Shown here: positions 26,300 through 35,341 of the stretch, one piece after another
Numbering within the stretch: the stretch's first letter is position 1
Layout: each line of letters starts with the position of its first letter
Assembly: GCA_031406155.1 (NCBI GenBank)
Contig: JANOGW010000078.1
Coordinates: 62,001 to 126,000 of the forward strand
Reading direction: 5' to 3'
DNA length: 64,000 bases
DNA from: JACMNW01 sp031406155
GTDB lineage: Bacteria; Pseudomonadota; Alphaproteobacteria; Rhodobacterales; Rhodobacteraceae
The notes under the pieces: model-generated
Seen by the model: only the letters and a program-made list of their open reading frames with translations
What the model was told of the DNA's origin: nothing
The model's database searches: none
Made by a program: the position numbers and the translations under genes

Positions 26300-26465
26300 G
26301 CCAGCATTTGGCTTGAGACACCCCTGAGCAGGGCCGTGCAGTCCGGGGCCGGGTCCGCCACGCCCGTGGCCAGACCCCTCCCCCTACTGCCCCCACTTTC
26401 AGCCTTCCCCTTCATCGCCCAACTCGCCTATAGCTTGTTGAAACCGGCAACCGGAAGGGCCCCGT

Positions 26466-28709
26466 ATGCCAGAACGCAGTGAAAGTGACAGCCGAAAACT
26501 TCTTCGCCGCTTGCGCGACAGCCTTGGCACCGCTGGGCAGGGGCAGGAACGGCTTGACCGCATCACGCATCTGATCGCGGATTCAATGCGCACTGAAGTG
26601 TGCTCGATCTATCTATTCCGCGACGCCGACACGCTGGAATTATGCGCCACCGAGGGGCTGAAGAAAGACTCCGTCCACAAAACTCGCCTGAAACTTGGCG
26701 AAGGTCTGGTTGGCCGTGTGGCGCGTTCTGGCTTGCCGATCAACACTGCCAATGCGCCGTCCGAAAAAGGCTTCCGCTTCATGCCTGAAACCGGGGAAGA
26801 GCTGTATTCATCCTTCCTTGGCATGCCGATCCAACGAGTGGGCGAAAAGTTGGGCGTGCTGGTGGTGCAGTCCAAAGCGGCCCGCGCGTTTTCGGACGAT
26901 GAGATGGACGCGCTGGATGTGGTCGCCATGGTTCTGGCCGAAATGACCGAATTGGGCGCCTTCGCCGGTGACGGTGCGGCGATGGGGGCCTTGCACAAGC
27001 AATCGGTGATGATCCGTGGCGGCACCGGTCAGGAAGGCGCTGCCGACGGCCATGGCTGGCTGCACGAGCCGCGCGTCGTGGTCACCAACCCGGTCGCTGA
27101 TGAACCGCTCACCGAGATCGACCGCATCCGCGAAGCAGTCGGCGAATTGCGCGTGTCGGTGGATGATCTGCTGGCCGCTGAAAGCCTTGACAAAGAGCAA
27201 AAACAGGTGCTTGAGGCGTACCGGATGTTCGCCCATTCGCGCGGCTGGCTGCGACGAATGGAAGACGACATCGCCCTTGGTCTGTCGGCCGAGGCGGCGG
27301 TGGAAAAGGAACAATCCGCCACACGCTCGCGTCTTGAACAGGTGCCCGACGCCTATCTGCGCGAGCGGTTGCATGATCTGGACGACCTTTCGAACCGCCT
27401 CTTGCGGATACTGACTGGCCAAGGCCGCGAAACCGGCGCTGAAATGCCGGAAAACCCGGTGCTGGTCGCCCGCAATATCGGCCCCGGCGAATTGCTGGAA
27501 TATGGCCGCAAACTGCGCGGCGTCGTGCTGGAGGAAGGCTCGGTTGGCAGCCATGCGGCCATCGTCGCCCGCGCGTTGGCCATCCCGCTGGTCATCAACG
27601 CGGGCCGCATCACGCAAGAGGCGCTGAACGGCGATCACATCATGGTGGACGGCGATCAGGGCATCGTGCATCTGCGCCCCGAAGAAACCGTCGCAGGTGC
27701 GTTTCGCGACAAGATCGCAATGCAGGCCAAGGCGCAGGAACGCTATGCCTCGCTCAGAGGTCTTCCCGCACTGTCGACCTGCGGCACCACCACGCATCTT
27801 TACATGAACGCAGGCCTGATGGCCGATCTGCCCAGCCTGGAGGGGTCAGGGGCGGAAGGTGTCGGGCTTTTCCGCACCGAATTACAATTTCTGGTCCGCA
27901 ACCAGATGCCCAAACGCGATGAATTGGCGAGGCTCTATGCCCGCGTGCTGGATGCCGCCAAGGGCCGGCGGGTGTGTTTCCGCACCCTCGACATCGGGTC
28001 CGACAAAGTGCTGCCCTATATGAAACCGAATGATGAGCCGAACCCGGCCATGGGCTGGCGCGCGGTGCGGGTGGGTCTAGACAAACCCGGGGTGATGCGA
28101 ATGCAATTGCAGGCTCTGATCCGGGCCGCCAACGGCCGCCCGCTGACGGTGATGTTCCCCCTGATCAGCGAAATGGGCGAGTTTTCCGAGGCGCGCGCCC
28201 ATGTGTTGCGCGAAATTCACCGCGAGCGCAGCCTTGGACATGCCGTGCCGTCCACCATCGAAATCGGCACCATGCTGGAAACGCCCAGCTTGGCCTACGC
28301 GCCGCAGGCTTTCTTTGACCTGACCGACTTCGTATCGATCGGCGGCAATGACCTGAAGCAATTCTTCTTTGCCGCCGACCGCGAAAACGAACGCGTGCGC
28401 CGCCGCTATGACACGCTGAATGTGAGCTTCCTGACCTTTCTGGAACAGATCGTCGCGCGGTGTGCCGCGTCAAGCACGCCACTGGCGTTTTGTGGCGAAG
28501 ACGCCGGCCGTCCGATCGAAGCGCTGTGCTTTGCCGCCCTCGGCATTCACACATTATCGATGCGCCCGGCCTCGGTCGGCCCGGTCAAGGCCCTGCTGCG
28601 CCGCGTCAACCTGACCGAGGCGCGCGCCGTCTTGCACGCTGCACGCGACGCCGGAGAAGAAACCGTTCGTCCCGCGATGATGGAATGGCTGGCGCGACAG
28701 TCCGAATGA
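26466..28709 (+). CDS. ptsP: Phosphoenolpyruvate--protein phosphotransferase, nitrogen type (EI-Ntr)
   Basis: First enzyme of the nitrogen-related PTS phosphorelay: takes phosphate from PEP and passes it to NPr, then EIIA-Ntr, a regulatory rather than sugar-uptake chain. The 747-residue protein starts with a GAF sensor domain (residues about 25-160: AIDSMRTEVCSIYLF-like, LKLGEGLVGRVARSG), which in relatives senses glutamine. An EI N-terminal helical part follows (about 190-330). The phosphohistidine motif is GSVGSHAAIVARALAIP (His near 363). The C-terminal PEP barrel has GVGLFRTELQFLVR, RTLDIGSDK, NPAMGWRAVRVGL and SIGGNDLKQF, with FCGEDAGRP as catalytic cysteine segment. NPr and EIIA are not in this window. 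Confidence 0.95.
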   Translation: MPERSESDSRKLLRRLRDSLGTAGQGQERLDRITHLIADSMRTEVCSIYLFRDADTLELCATEGLKKDSVHKTRLKLGEGLVGRVARSGLPINTANAPSEKGFRFMPETGEELYSSFLGMPIQRVGEKLGVLVVQSKAARAFSDDEMDALDVVAMVLAEMTELGAFAGDGAAMGALHKQSVMIRGGTGQEGAADGHGWLHEPRVVVTNPVADEPLTEIDRIREAVGELRVSVDDLLAAESLDKEQKQVLEAYRMFAHSRGWLRRMEDDIALGLSAEAAVEKEQSATRSRLEQVPDAYLRERLHDLDDLSNRLLRILTGQGRETGAEMPENPVLVARNIGPGELLEYGRKLRGVVLEEGSVGSHAAIVARALAIPLVINAGRITQEALNGDHIMVDGDQGIVHLRPEETVAGAFRDKIAMQAKAQERYASLRGLPALSTCGTTTHLYMNAGLMADLPSLEGSGAEGVGLFRTELQFLVRNQMPKRDELARLYARVLDAAKGRRVCFRTLDIGSDKVLPYMKPNDEPNPAMGWRAVRVGLDKPGVMRMQLQALIRAANGRPLTVMFPLISEMGEFSEARAHVLREIHRERSLGHAVPSTIEIGTMLETPSLAYAPQAFFDLTDFVSIGGNDLKQFFFAADRENERVRRRYDTLNVSFLTFLEQIVARCAASSTPLAFCGEDAGRPIEALCFAALGIHTLSMRPASVGPVKALLRRVNLTEARAVLHAARDAGEETVRPAMMEWLARQSE

Positions 28710-28733
28710 CTGCGTAATCTGGCAGCCGTTCAA

Positions 28734-28760
28734 GATTGAGTATTTGTGCGAAGAAAAAGC
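28734..28760. repeat. Copy of the recurring intergenic element
   Basis: GAGTATTTGTGCGAAGAAAA lies in the 64-bp gap between the convergent ptsP and ecsC-like genes, similar to the copy at 17577. Confidence 0.55.
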
Positions 28761-28773
28761 CCTAAGCCAGGCC

Positions 28774-29532
28774 CTAAGCTTTCAGGATGGCCGACGGCTG
28801 CGTTGCCTGCTGAAACGCCACCATCACGGTTTCCGCGCCATGCCGCTCTACCAGCCGCAACAGGCCAAACCTGATCTCAGCTATTTCACGGTAGTAGTTG
28901 ATATAGGCCGCGTTCAGCCCGGCGCCGGCGATTGCTCCCAGCACCGGCACCGATTGCGCGAACAACTTGGGCCCCAGCGCCGCCGCAAGCCGGGGAGCGA
29001 TCTTGGCAATCAAGGATTGCATAGCAGGGCCGGTCACCGCAAGCCGTGCGCCCAGAAACGAGGTGTTCGCCCCGTCATCCCCCGCCAAGGGTGTGCCCGC
29101 CCCGAACACTGACAGACATTCGGCCCGGATCGCCGGGGTATCAGGATCGAACCCGTTCGCCGCCGCCGCCTGCCGAATCGAGTGCAGGATGATGGTGATT
29201 GTCACCGGCAATTCCGCAAGAGACGTGGCCAGCCCGCCAACGCCCCCCGCAGCCCCCGATGCCATCGCCATGGCCATCGGCCCGCGCGGCCCGATATCGG
29301 GGGCATTCGCGCCATAAGCCGCCATATCCATCGCCCGGCTCAGCGCCGCCGCCGTCACCACCTCGATCTGGTCGCGCAGGCCCTTGGGCAGCATTTTCAG
29401 TTGCGCCTCAAGCGAGCCGCCGATGCGGTTCATCAACGCCATCAATGGCCCGTTGGCACGCCGATACCGCACCGCAAGGCCCGACACGTCCAGATCAACA
29501 TCCGCAAGTGGCATGGGAAGCATGTTTGTCAT
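28774..29532 (-). CDS. EcsC family protein
   Basis: A 252-residue protein of the EcsC family, named after the third gene of the Bacillus ecs ABC transporter operon; its biochemical role is unknown. It is rich in alanine and glycine with hydrophobic helices (MAMAMASGAAGGVGGLATSLAELP and LFAQSVPVLGAIAGAGLNAAY regions) that could associate with the membrane. The family patterns ELPVTITIILHSIRQ and GAGLNAAYINYYREIA are present, and AFQQAT closes the domain. No transporter partner is adjacent. It is separated from the upstream acetyltransferase by about 80 bp on the same strand. Confidence 0.85.
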   Translation of the reverse strand: MTNMLPMPLADVDLDVSGLAVRYRRANGPLMALMNRIGGSLEAQLKMLPKGLRDQIEVVTAAALSRAMDMAAYGANAPDIGPRGPMAMAMASGAAGGVGGLATSLAELPVTITIILHSIRQAAAANGFDPDTPAIRAECLSVFGAGTPLAGDDGANTSFLGARLAVTGPAMQSLIAKIAPRLAAALGPKLFAQSVPVLGAIAGAGLNAAYINYYREIAEIRFGLLRLVERHGAETVMVAFQQATQPSAILKA

Positions 29533-29611
29533 CGAGCTAATGTGGGGCTACACGCCGCCAAACGCAAGATGCAGCCGGCGCGCCATGCGCAGGACAGCAC
29601 AGACCATTCGG

Positions 29612-30112
29612 CTATTCGCGAGCCGTCCCCGCGGCCTTCGTCACCCGGCCCGAAACCTCGTCCCAAGCGCCTGTTTTCAACGCTAGCCCCAACACACGGT
29701 CCGGGTTCGTTGGGGGCGGCATTTCCACCCCCTCCAACTTGCCAAAACCAAAGCGCGAATAGTACGGCGCGTCCCCAACCAGCAGCACGCGTTCCCACCC
29801 CAAACGCCGCGCTTCGGCAAGGCTTTCGTGGATCAGCAATCCGCCCAACCCCTCTCCCTGCCGCGTCGGATGCACGGCGATCGGACCCAGCAGCAAAATG
29901 TCATGCTCGCCCAGTTCCGCAGGCCAATACCGGATGGCCGCCGCCAAAGTGCCATCCTCATCGCGCAACACGCCACAGAGTGCCGCCACCGTCGCCACCC
30001 CGTCGCGCAGCCGATAGCTGGAAAGCGCCGTGCGACCGGGCGCAAAGCACAGATCATAAAGCGCCTCCACCTCCCACCAGTCGGCTTCGGTTTCTTCTTC
30101 CAGATGGTACAA
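29612..30112 (-). CDS. GNAT family N-acetyltransferase (YhbS-like)
   Basis: A 166-residue acetyl-CoA-dependent acetyltransferase. The central block LLGPIAVHPTRQGEGLGGLL contains the acetyl-CoA pyrophosphate loop (RxGxGxG/A type), followed by LGWERVLLVGDAPYYSRFGF, the usual YYxRFGF strand of the YhbS group. The only usable start in this frame is TTG 30112, because a stop lies 16 codons upstream and no ATG or GTG intervenes; GGGAAG sits 6 bases before it. A rare-codon start may mean low expression. The acceptor substrate is not predictable. It is divergent from the flavin reductase-like gene. Confidence 0.82.
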   Translation of the reverse strand: MYHLEEETEADWWEVEALYDLCFAPGRTALSSYRLRDGVATVAALCGVLRDEDGTLAAAIRYWPAELGEHDILLLGPIAVHPTRQGEGLGGLLIHESLAEARRLGWERVLLVGDAPYYSRFGFGKLEGVEMPPPTNPDRVLGLALKTGAWDEVSGRVTKAAGTARE

Positions 30113-30199
30113 GGGACGCTTCCCAGACTTGCGACGAATCTTCTGGAATCGCGCCTAACACGCGGGTACGTCAGGTTCAAACGCGGAAGTGAGGCACTT

Positions 30200-30778
30200 A
30201 TGTTCTATAAACCATCCGACGGCCACGGCCTGCCACACAACCCGTTCAAGGCGATCGTCTCGCCCCGCCCGATTGCCTGGATTTCTACCCGCGCCGGCCA
30301 TGGCGACAACCTCGCCCCCTATTCGTTTTTCAACGCTGTCGCCGACGTGCCGCCACAAGTGATGTTTGCCGGCGGCATGAAGGACAGCATCGCCAACGTC
30401 GTCGACAGCGGCGTCTTTGCCGTCAACATCGTCGAAGAAGCGATGTTCAAAATCATGAGCGAAACCTCTGCCCGCCTCCCCCGCGGCACTGATGAGTTTT
30501 CCCGAAGCGGCATTCTCAAAGCCCAGTGCGGCAGCATCGATTGCCCCCGGGTGGCAAATGCCCCCGCCACACTTGAATGTCGTATGTTGCAGATCATCAC
30601 GCTGAAGGGCACCGACAACTACATGGTCGTAGGCGAGGTGACCGGCGTTCATTTGCGCGACGACTGTATGGTGAATGGCCACTTCGACGTAACCCGCTAC
30701 CGCCCGATGGCGCGGATGGGCTACATGGATTATGCTGTAGTTCGCGATGTGGTAAGCCTGCCAAGGCCGGGGGAATAG
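30200..30778 (+). CDS. Flavin reductase-like / flavoredoxin domain protein
   Basis: A 192-residue FMN-binding split-barrel protein. The segment SPRPIAWISTRAGHGDNLAPYSFFNAVADVPPQ contains the family block (PRPIAWIST, NLAPYSFFNA) that contacts FMN, and FAVNIVEEAMFKIM follows as in flavoredoxins. Such proteins reduce flavins or act on unknown substrates. GAGG lies 5 bases before ATG 30200; the longer open frame from 29828 overlaps the divergent acetyltransferase and is not used. It precedes the mtnP operon by 120 bp on the same strand. Confidence 0.85.
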   Translation: MFYKPSDGHGLPHNPFKAIVSPRPIAWISTRAGHGDNLAPYSFFNAVADVPPQVMFAGGMKDSIANVVDSGVFAVNIVEEAMFKIMSETSARLPRGTDEFSRSGILKAQCGSIDCPRVANAPATLECRMLQIITLKGTDNYMVVGEVTGVHLRDDCMVNGHFDVTRYRPMARMGYMDYAVVRDVVSLPRPGE

Positions 30779-30810
30779 GGCGGACGCGCCTAAAACCGTC
30801 TGCACGGGGG

Positions 30811-30834
30811 GGGATATTGGGGGCAAACGAAAAC
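30811..30834. repeat. Variant copy of the recurring intergenic element
   Basis: GGGATATTGGGGGCAAACGA lies between the flavin reductase-like gene and mtnP, in the same relation to the preceding stop codon as the other copies. Confidence 0.4.
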
Positions 30835-30898
30835 ATACCCCTGTTCGCCGCCATTACCGCCCCTTAAACTCCTCCCCGAACGCAACCGGAGTCTCCCC

Positions 30899-31765
30899 AT
30901 GCAAACCATGATCGGCGTCATCGGCGGCTCTGGCATTTACCAGATCGACGGCCTCGAAGGCGCATCTTGGGTCAAGGTCAAATCGCCATGGGGCCAGCCC
31001 TCGGATGACGTGCTGGTCGGACGTCTGGGTGGCCTGCCCATTGCCTTCCTGCCCCGCCACGGGCGCGGCCATATCCATACCCCCACAACCGTACCCTACC
31101 GCGCCAATATTGACGCACTAAAGCGGCTTGGCGTCACCGATGTGATCGCTGTTTCCGCTGTCGGGTCACTTCGGGCAGACTACGTGCCTGGTGATTTTGT
31201 CATTGTAGATCAATATATTGACCGCACCTTCGGGCGTGAGAAATCGTTCTTCGGCCCCGGCTGCGCTGCCCATGTGTCAGTGGCGCATCCAACTTGCCCA
31301 ACCCTGTCATCCACTTGCGCTGAAGCCGCCCGTTCCGCTGGAATTCGCCTCCATCAAGGTGGCACTTACCTCGCCATGGAAGGCCCGCAGTTTTCCACCC
31401 TCGCCGAATCCCGTCTGTACCGATCCTGGGGCTGCGACGTCATCGGCATGACCGGCATGCCAGAGGCGAAACTGGCACGTGAGGCCGAACTTTGCTACGC
31501 GTCGGTCGCCATGGTGACCGATTTCGACTGCTGGCATGAAAGCCTAGGTGCCGTCAATGTTTCACAAGTTATCCAGACCCTTACAGCCAACTCTTCAAGT
31601 GGGAAATCGATGATCGCCAACCTACCGACCCTACTGGATGCTACCCGAACACCCTGCCTGCATGGCTGCGACCGTGCCCTTGAACACGCCCTGATGACTG
31701 CCCCCGATAAACGCGATCCGGCGTTGGTCGCCCGTCTCGATGCCATAGCGCGGAGGGTGCTATGA
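30899..31765 (+). CDS. mtnP: S-methyl-5'-thioadenosine phosphorylase
   Basis: Splits methylthioadenosine, the by-product of polyamine and homoserine-lactone synthesis, into adenine and methylthioribose-1-phosphate. The 288-residue protein is a PNP/MTAP family 2 member: GVIGGSGIYQIDGL, LPRHGRGHIHTPTTVPYRAN (phosphate and ribose site), AVGSLRADYVPGDFV, YLAMEGPQFSTLAES, and MTGMPEAKLAREAELCYA. VTDFDCWH with the substrate-binding aspartate follows. Its stop codon overlaps the start of the next gene (ATGA), and apt follows after that, giving a complete adenine recovery route. Confidence 0.95.
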   Translation: MQTMIGVIGGSGIYQIDGLEGASWVKVKSPWGQPSDDVLVGRLGGLPIAFLPRHGRGHIHTPTTVPYRANIDALKRLGVTDVIAVSAVGSLRADYVPGDFVIVDQYIDRTFGREKSFFGPGCAAHVSVAHPTCPTLSSTCAEAARSAGIRLHQGGTYLAMEGPQFSTLAESRLYRSWGCDVIGMTGMPEAKLAREAELCYASVAMVTDFDCWHESLGAVNVSQVIQTLTANSSSGKSMIANLPTLLDATRTPCLHGCDRALEHALMTAPDKRDPALVARLDAIARRVL

Positions 31766-32421
31766 GGCTTGCCGCAGCGCTTTGCTGCCTGGCCGGGTTT
31801 GCCCAGGCCCAGGAATTCATCGCAACCGATAGACGCTTGTCAGACGAAGATTTCTACCGCCTCGTTTCTTGCGCCGCACCCCCTGGGGGCGAATGCCAAA
31901 AGGACAGCGTCCGCTGGTCGCGATCAGATGCAAAAAACCTGTCGCTGGGCATCGTACAAATCTCGGACGGCTACCCGACAAAGCTGTTAGAACAGATCGA
32001 CGCCGCCCTCGACCGTGCCATTTCCGAAGTGAATGCATCAGGTGCAAATCTTCGTTTAAACCGCTCTAAATCAAGGACTATTCCAGATATTGGCTTGCAT
32101 CTTCTGAACATAGCCGAAGGGGATACCATCATCGGCACCGGTCTTGATCCGCTGGACGGCGCGCGGATCGAGGCGGCAAAGGCGCAACTGTGGTGGCGCG
32201 GCAACCGCACCCTGATCGAAGGCGCAATTGTCTTTGTGAACGATGTAAATCCTGATGAAATCGCCTCCATCATGCTCGAGGAAGTGGCCCAGACGATGGG
32301 TTTGCTGACCGATGTCGGTGGCAGCTATTATGAAAACCAGTCGATTTTTTCGGAAACAAGCAACCGGTTGACGCGGCTTGGGGAACAAGATGTGATGACG
32401 CTGCGCCGCCACTATCCGTGA
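31762..32421 (+). CDS. Exported DUF2927 protein, coupled to mtnP
   Basis: A 219-residue protein with a signal peptide (MRLAAALCCLAGFAQAQ). The DUF2927 domain covers most of the rest, with the conserved late block SIMLEEVAQTMGLLTDV and the SIFSETSNRLTRLGEQDVM tail that in the family reads as EExTQ-x-LG followed by SIFS. The EE pair resembles part of a metallopeptidase site, but no HExxH is present. ATG 31762 overlaps the mtnP stop as ATGA, so translation is coupled; apt starts 37 bp after its stop. The role of an exported protein inside a nucleotide-salvage operon is unclear. Confidence 0.82.
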   Translation: MRLAAALCCLAGFAQAQEFIATDRRLSDEDFYRLVSCAAPPGGECQKDSVRWSRSDAKNLSLGIVQISDGYPTKLLEQIDAALDRAISEVNASGANLRLNRSKSRTIPDIGLHLLNIAEGDTIIGTGLDPLDGARIEAAKAQLWWRGNRTLIEGAIVFVNDVNPDEIASIMLEEVAQTMGLLTDVGGSYYENQSIFSETSNRLTRLGEQDVMTLRRHYP

Positions 32422-32458
32422 TCGACACCACCCCTTATCGACACAAGGCTTTGAATAT

Positions 32459-32992
32459 ATGAAGAAGACGGTCAAAGACTACATCCGCACAATCGTCGAT
32501 TTCCCGCACGACGGTATCCTGTTTCGCGACGTGACCACACTTTTCGCCGATGCACGCGGCTTTCGCATGGCAATCGATCAACTGCTGACCCCCTATGCCG
32601 GTCTTCGGATCGACAAGGTCGCGGGGCTGGAGGCGCGTGGCTTCATCCTCGGCGGTGCCGTAGCACACCAGCTGTCCACCGGTTTCGTGCCGATCCGCAA
32701 GAAGGGCAAACTGCCTGGCCGCACCATCGCGCAGTCCTACACGCTGGAATACGGCGAGGCGGTGGTCGAAGTGCATGACGACGCGCTGCAACCGGGCGAA
32801 AAGGTGTTGCTGGTGGATGATCTTCTGGCCACCGGTGGCACCGCCGAAGCGGGCATCCGCCTGATCGAACGGCTGGGAGGCGAGGTTATCGGCTGCGCCT
32901 TCGTGGTCGATCTGCCCGATCTCGGCGGGCGCAAGCGCCTCACGGGCCTCGGCATGGACGTGCACGCCCTTTGCGCCTTCGAGGGTCACTGA
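32459..32992 (+). CDS. apt: Adenine phosphoribosyltransferase
   Basis: Converts adenine plus PRPP to AMP. The 177-residue protein matches the family length, with VKDYIRTIVDFPHDGILFRDVTTL at the N-terminus (FPxxGIxFRDxT pattern), LEARGFILGGAVAHQL, RKKGKLPG, and the PRPP loop VLLVDDLLATGGTAEA. It sits in one operon with mtnP, so adenine released from methylthioadenosine is likely captured by this enzyme. A GC-rich hairpin at 33061-33090 follows its stop. Confidence 0.96.
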   Translation: MKKTVKDYIRTIVDFPHDGILFRDVTTLFADARGFRMAIDQLLTPYAGLRIDKVAGLEARGFILGGAVAHQLSTGFVPIRKKGKLPGRTIAQSYTLEYGEAVVEVHDDALQPGEKVLLVDDLLATGGTAEAGIRLIERLGGEVIGCAFVVDLPDLGGRKRLTGLGMDVHALCAFEGH

Positions 32993-33331
32993 CGCGCGCA
33001 GAAATTGCGAAGCCGCGTGCCCCCTTGGCTGTCAATTTCCTTTCGGCACAAATATCCCACGGGGGGTTCGGGGGGGCGTGAAACCCCCCCGGCCCGCAGT
33101 CCGCGCCCTGCGCCAAGATCTGCATTAGGCTCAATCATATCTTAACGATCACCAGCTATCCCGGTGCAATCAGGTTCACCCAACCTGACCGGGCGCTGCT
33201 TGCACCACGTGACCCAACTCGACCCCAAGCCCCGCCGGTTCACCCCGGTGGGGCAATTTCCTGCCCCCGGTCGCATTCCGTGGCAATGCCGCACGCGGGG
33301 GCCTCAATGGTCCCAAGGGCGGCTCCCCCGT
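32993..33331. other. Intergenic region between convergent apt and flavoenzyme genes
   Basis: No gene is visible. It contains another copy of the recurring element (read on the minus strand, about 33036-33060: GGGATATTTGTGCCGAAAGG), and directly after it a G/C-run hairpin (GGGGGGTT.../AACCCCCC, 33061-33090). A small inverted repeat TCAGGTT/AACCTGA lies near 33171-33189. A further GC stem (GCCCCGCCGG/CCCCGGTGGGGC) lies near 33229-33254. The hairpins may end transcription of both convergent genes. Confidence 0.5.
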
Positions 33332-34747
33332 TCAGGTCACGCGCAGAATGGCGCCGGGATTCATGATGCCTGCCGGGTCAAGTGCTGCCTTGATCGCCCG
33401 CATTGCCGCCAGCTTCGCAGGCTCGCCGTAGCGCTCCAGATCACCCACCTTCAGCCGCCCGATGCCGTGCTCAGCACTTACGGATCCGCCCAAAGTGTGA
33501 ACTAGATCATGCACGCAGGTCTTAATCGCCTCGCGCTGCCCGTCATGGTCTGCACGCATTTTTCCCTTTTGCGGGAACACGTTATAATGCAGATTGCCAT
33601 CGCCCAGATGGCCAAAGCAATTGATCCGCCAATCACCCAAGGTGGCCAGCGCGACCGCGGCGCGAGCAATGAAGCCCGCGATTTCGCCCAATGGCAATGA
33701 TATGTCATGCGACGAGACTGCGCCGATCTTGCGGTTTGCCAGCGGAATGGCCTCGCGCAGAGCCCAGAATTGCGCACGCTGCGCCTCTGACCCTGCGATC
33801 AGTCCGTCCCTGACCAACGCCCGCGCCAGCCCCGCCTCAAACAAAGCCGCCAGCGCCTCGGGCACCGGTTGCCCCGCGCTCAGCCCGACATCGATCAACA
33901 CCATCCACTCCGGCATCGCAGCAAAGGGCTGGCGCACCTCTGGCATCGTCTCGGCCAGAAACTCCAGCCCCCGGCGATGGATCAACTCAAAGGCCGATAT
34001 GCCAGCCACTAACCGCGCCTGCGCCAATGCTAGCAAATCGAGCGCCGCCTCTGGCCCCGGCACCACCATCAGCGCAGCGCCCTGTTCGGCGGGCACCGGG
34101 AACAGCCGCAGGCTGGCCGCCGTGATCACCCCCAGCGTGCCTTCGGACCCGATCAGAAGGTGGCGCAGATCGTAGCCGGTGTTGTCTTTGCGCAGGCGTT
34201 TCAACCCGGCCCAGATCGATCCGTCGGGCAAGACCGCCTCCAGCCCCAGACACAGATCGCGCGCGTTGCCATAGCGCAGCACGTTGACCCCGCCCGCGTT
34301 GGTCGCCAGATTGCCGCCGATCCGGGCCGACCCTTCCGAGGCCAGCGATAGCGGAAACAGCCGGTCCACGGCCGCTGCCGCCGCCTGCACATCGGCCAGA
34401 ATTGCCCCCGCCTCGGCAACCAGCACGTTTTCGTCGGCGAAAACCGCACGCACCGCCTGCATCCGTTCCAGGGACAAGATCAGTGGCGCGGCCCCCTCCG
34501 CCAACAGTTGCCCGCCGACCAGCCCGGTGCCACCGCCCCAAGGCACAATGCCGACCCGGGCATCGACACAAGCCCGCACGATCATGGCAACCTCTTCGAC
34601 GCTGCGCGGCCGGGCCAGCACCGACCCCAGCCCCCGCATGCGGCCGCGCGGATCTTCCAGATGGCGGGGCTCCGGCGCGGACATGCAACCGTCGGGCAAC
34701 AAAGCTGCAAGACGATTGGCGAAGGCGGCATCAGCGGGGTTCAGCAT
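33332..34747 (-). CDS. FAD-binding oxidoreductase, GlcD / D-2-hydroxyglutarate dehydrogenase type
   Basis: A 471-residue flavoenzyme of the vanillyl-alcohol oxidase fold that oxidises D-2-hydroxy acids. The FAD domain shows RPRSVEEVAMIVRAC, VPWGGGTGLVGGQ, EAGAILADVQAAA, SLASEGSARIGGNLATNAGG, and NTGYDLRHLLIGSEGTLGVIT. The substrate domain carries INCFGHLGDGNLHYNVF and the C-terminal VSAEHGIGRLKVGDLERYG block with the metal/substrate histidines. Choice between D-lactate, glycolate and D-2-hydroxyglutarate is not possible from sequence; the single-chain form favours hydroxyglutarate or lactate. It is the last gene of a long minus-strand run starting at ctaC. Confidence 0.88.
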   Translation of the reverse strand: MLNPADAAFANRLAALLPDGCMSAPEPRHLEDPRGRMRGLGSVLARPRSVEEVAMIVRACVDARVGIVPWGGGTGLVGGQLLAEGAAPLILSLERMQAVRAVFADENVLVAEAGAILADVQAAAAAVDRLFPLSLASEGSARIGGNLATNAGGVNVLRYGNARDLCLGLEAVLPDGSIWAGLKRLRKDNTGYDLRHLLIGSEGTLGVITAASLRLFPVPAEQGAALMVVPGPEAALDLLALAQARLVAGISAFELIHRRGLEFLAETMPEVRQPFAAMPEWMVLIDVGLSAGQPVPEALAALFEAGLARALVRDGLIAGSEAQRAQFWALREAIPLANRKIGAVSSHDISLPLGEIAGFIARAAVALATLGDWRINCFGHLGDGNLHYNVFPQKGKMRADHDGQREAIKTCVHDLVHTLGGSVSAEHGIGRLKVGDLERYGEPAKLAAMRAIKAALDPAGIMNPGAILRVT

Positions 34748-34756
34748 GCGTGTCAG

Positions 34757-35341
34757 TTACCCCGTTTCCGTCTTGCCGCGCCGGTCATGCCGCAGGTTCG
34801 CGTACAGCACATGGGTGCGCCAGCGCCCGTTGATCTGCAAATAGCTTTGCGCCACGCCTTCATACTTGAAACCGGTTTTTTCCAACACCCCGCGGGACGC
34901 TGTGTTGGCGGGCAGGCAGGCAGCCTCGATCCGGCTTAGATCCATCTGCTCGAACGCATGGTGAACGACGGCTTCGATCGCCTCGCGCATGTAGCCTTGC
35001 CGCGCATGGGCGGCCCCGATCCAGTAGCCAAGCGTCCCAGCCTGTGCGGGACCACGGCGAATGTTGTCAAGCGTGATCGCGCCCAAAAGCGCGTTATCGT
35101 CGCGCCGAAACAGCAACAGAGGCAGCGCTGTGCCCTGATTTTCGGCCCGCGTGGCCCAATACACCCGGTTGGTAAAGGCACGCCGCGTCAGATGATCGTG
35201 TGCCCAGACAGGCTCCCACGGGCGCAGGAAATCAGCACTTGTTTCCCGCAGCGTCGACCACGCCCGCCAGTCGGCATGCTGCGGCAGGCGCAGCGTGACA
35301 CGGTCCGCCTCGACCCGGACCTTGCGGCGAAATCCAAGCAT
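34757..35341 (-). CDS. GNAT acetyltransferase, RimJ/RimL-like
   Basis: A 194-residue protein with a RimJ/RimL-type layout: ITLDNIRRGPAQAGTLGYWIG, then HARQGYMREAIEAVVHHAF (acetyl-CoA loop), and IEAACLPANTASRGVLEKTGFKYEG, the NxxSxxVLxKxGF pattern typical of ribosomal-protein alanine acetyltransferases. The substrate may be a ribosomal protein N-terminus or another amine. Its ATG overlaps the stop of the M16 peptidase gene by one base (TGATG), which implies coupled translation. Confidence 0.87.
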   Translation of the reverse strand: MLGFRRKVRVEADRVTLRLPQHADWRAWSTLRETSADFLRPWEPVWAHDHLTRRAFTNRVYWATRAENQGTALPLLLFRRDDNALLGAITLDNIRRGPAQAGTLGYWIGAAHARQGYMREAIEAVVHHAFEQMDLSRIEAACLPANTASRGVLEKTGFKYEGVAQSYLQINGRWRTHVLYANLRHDRRGKTETG

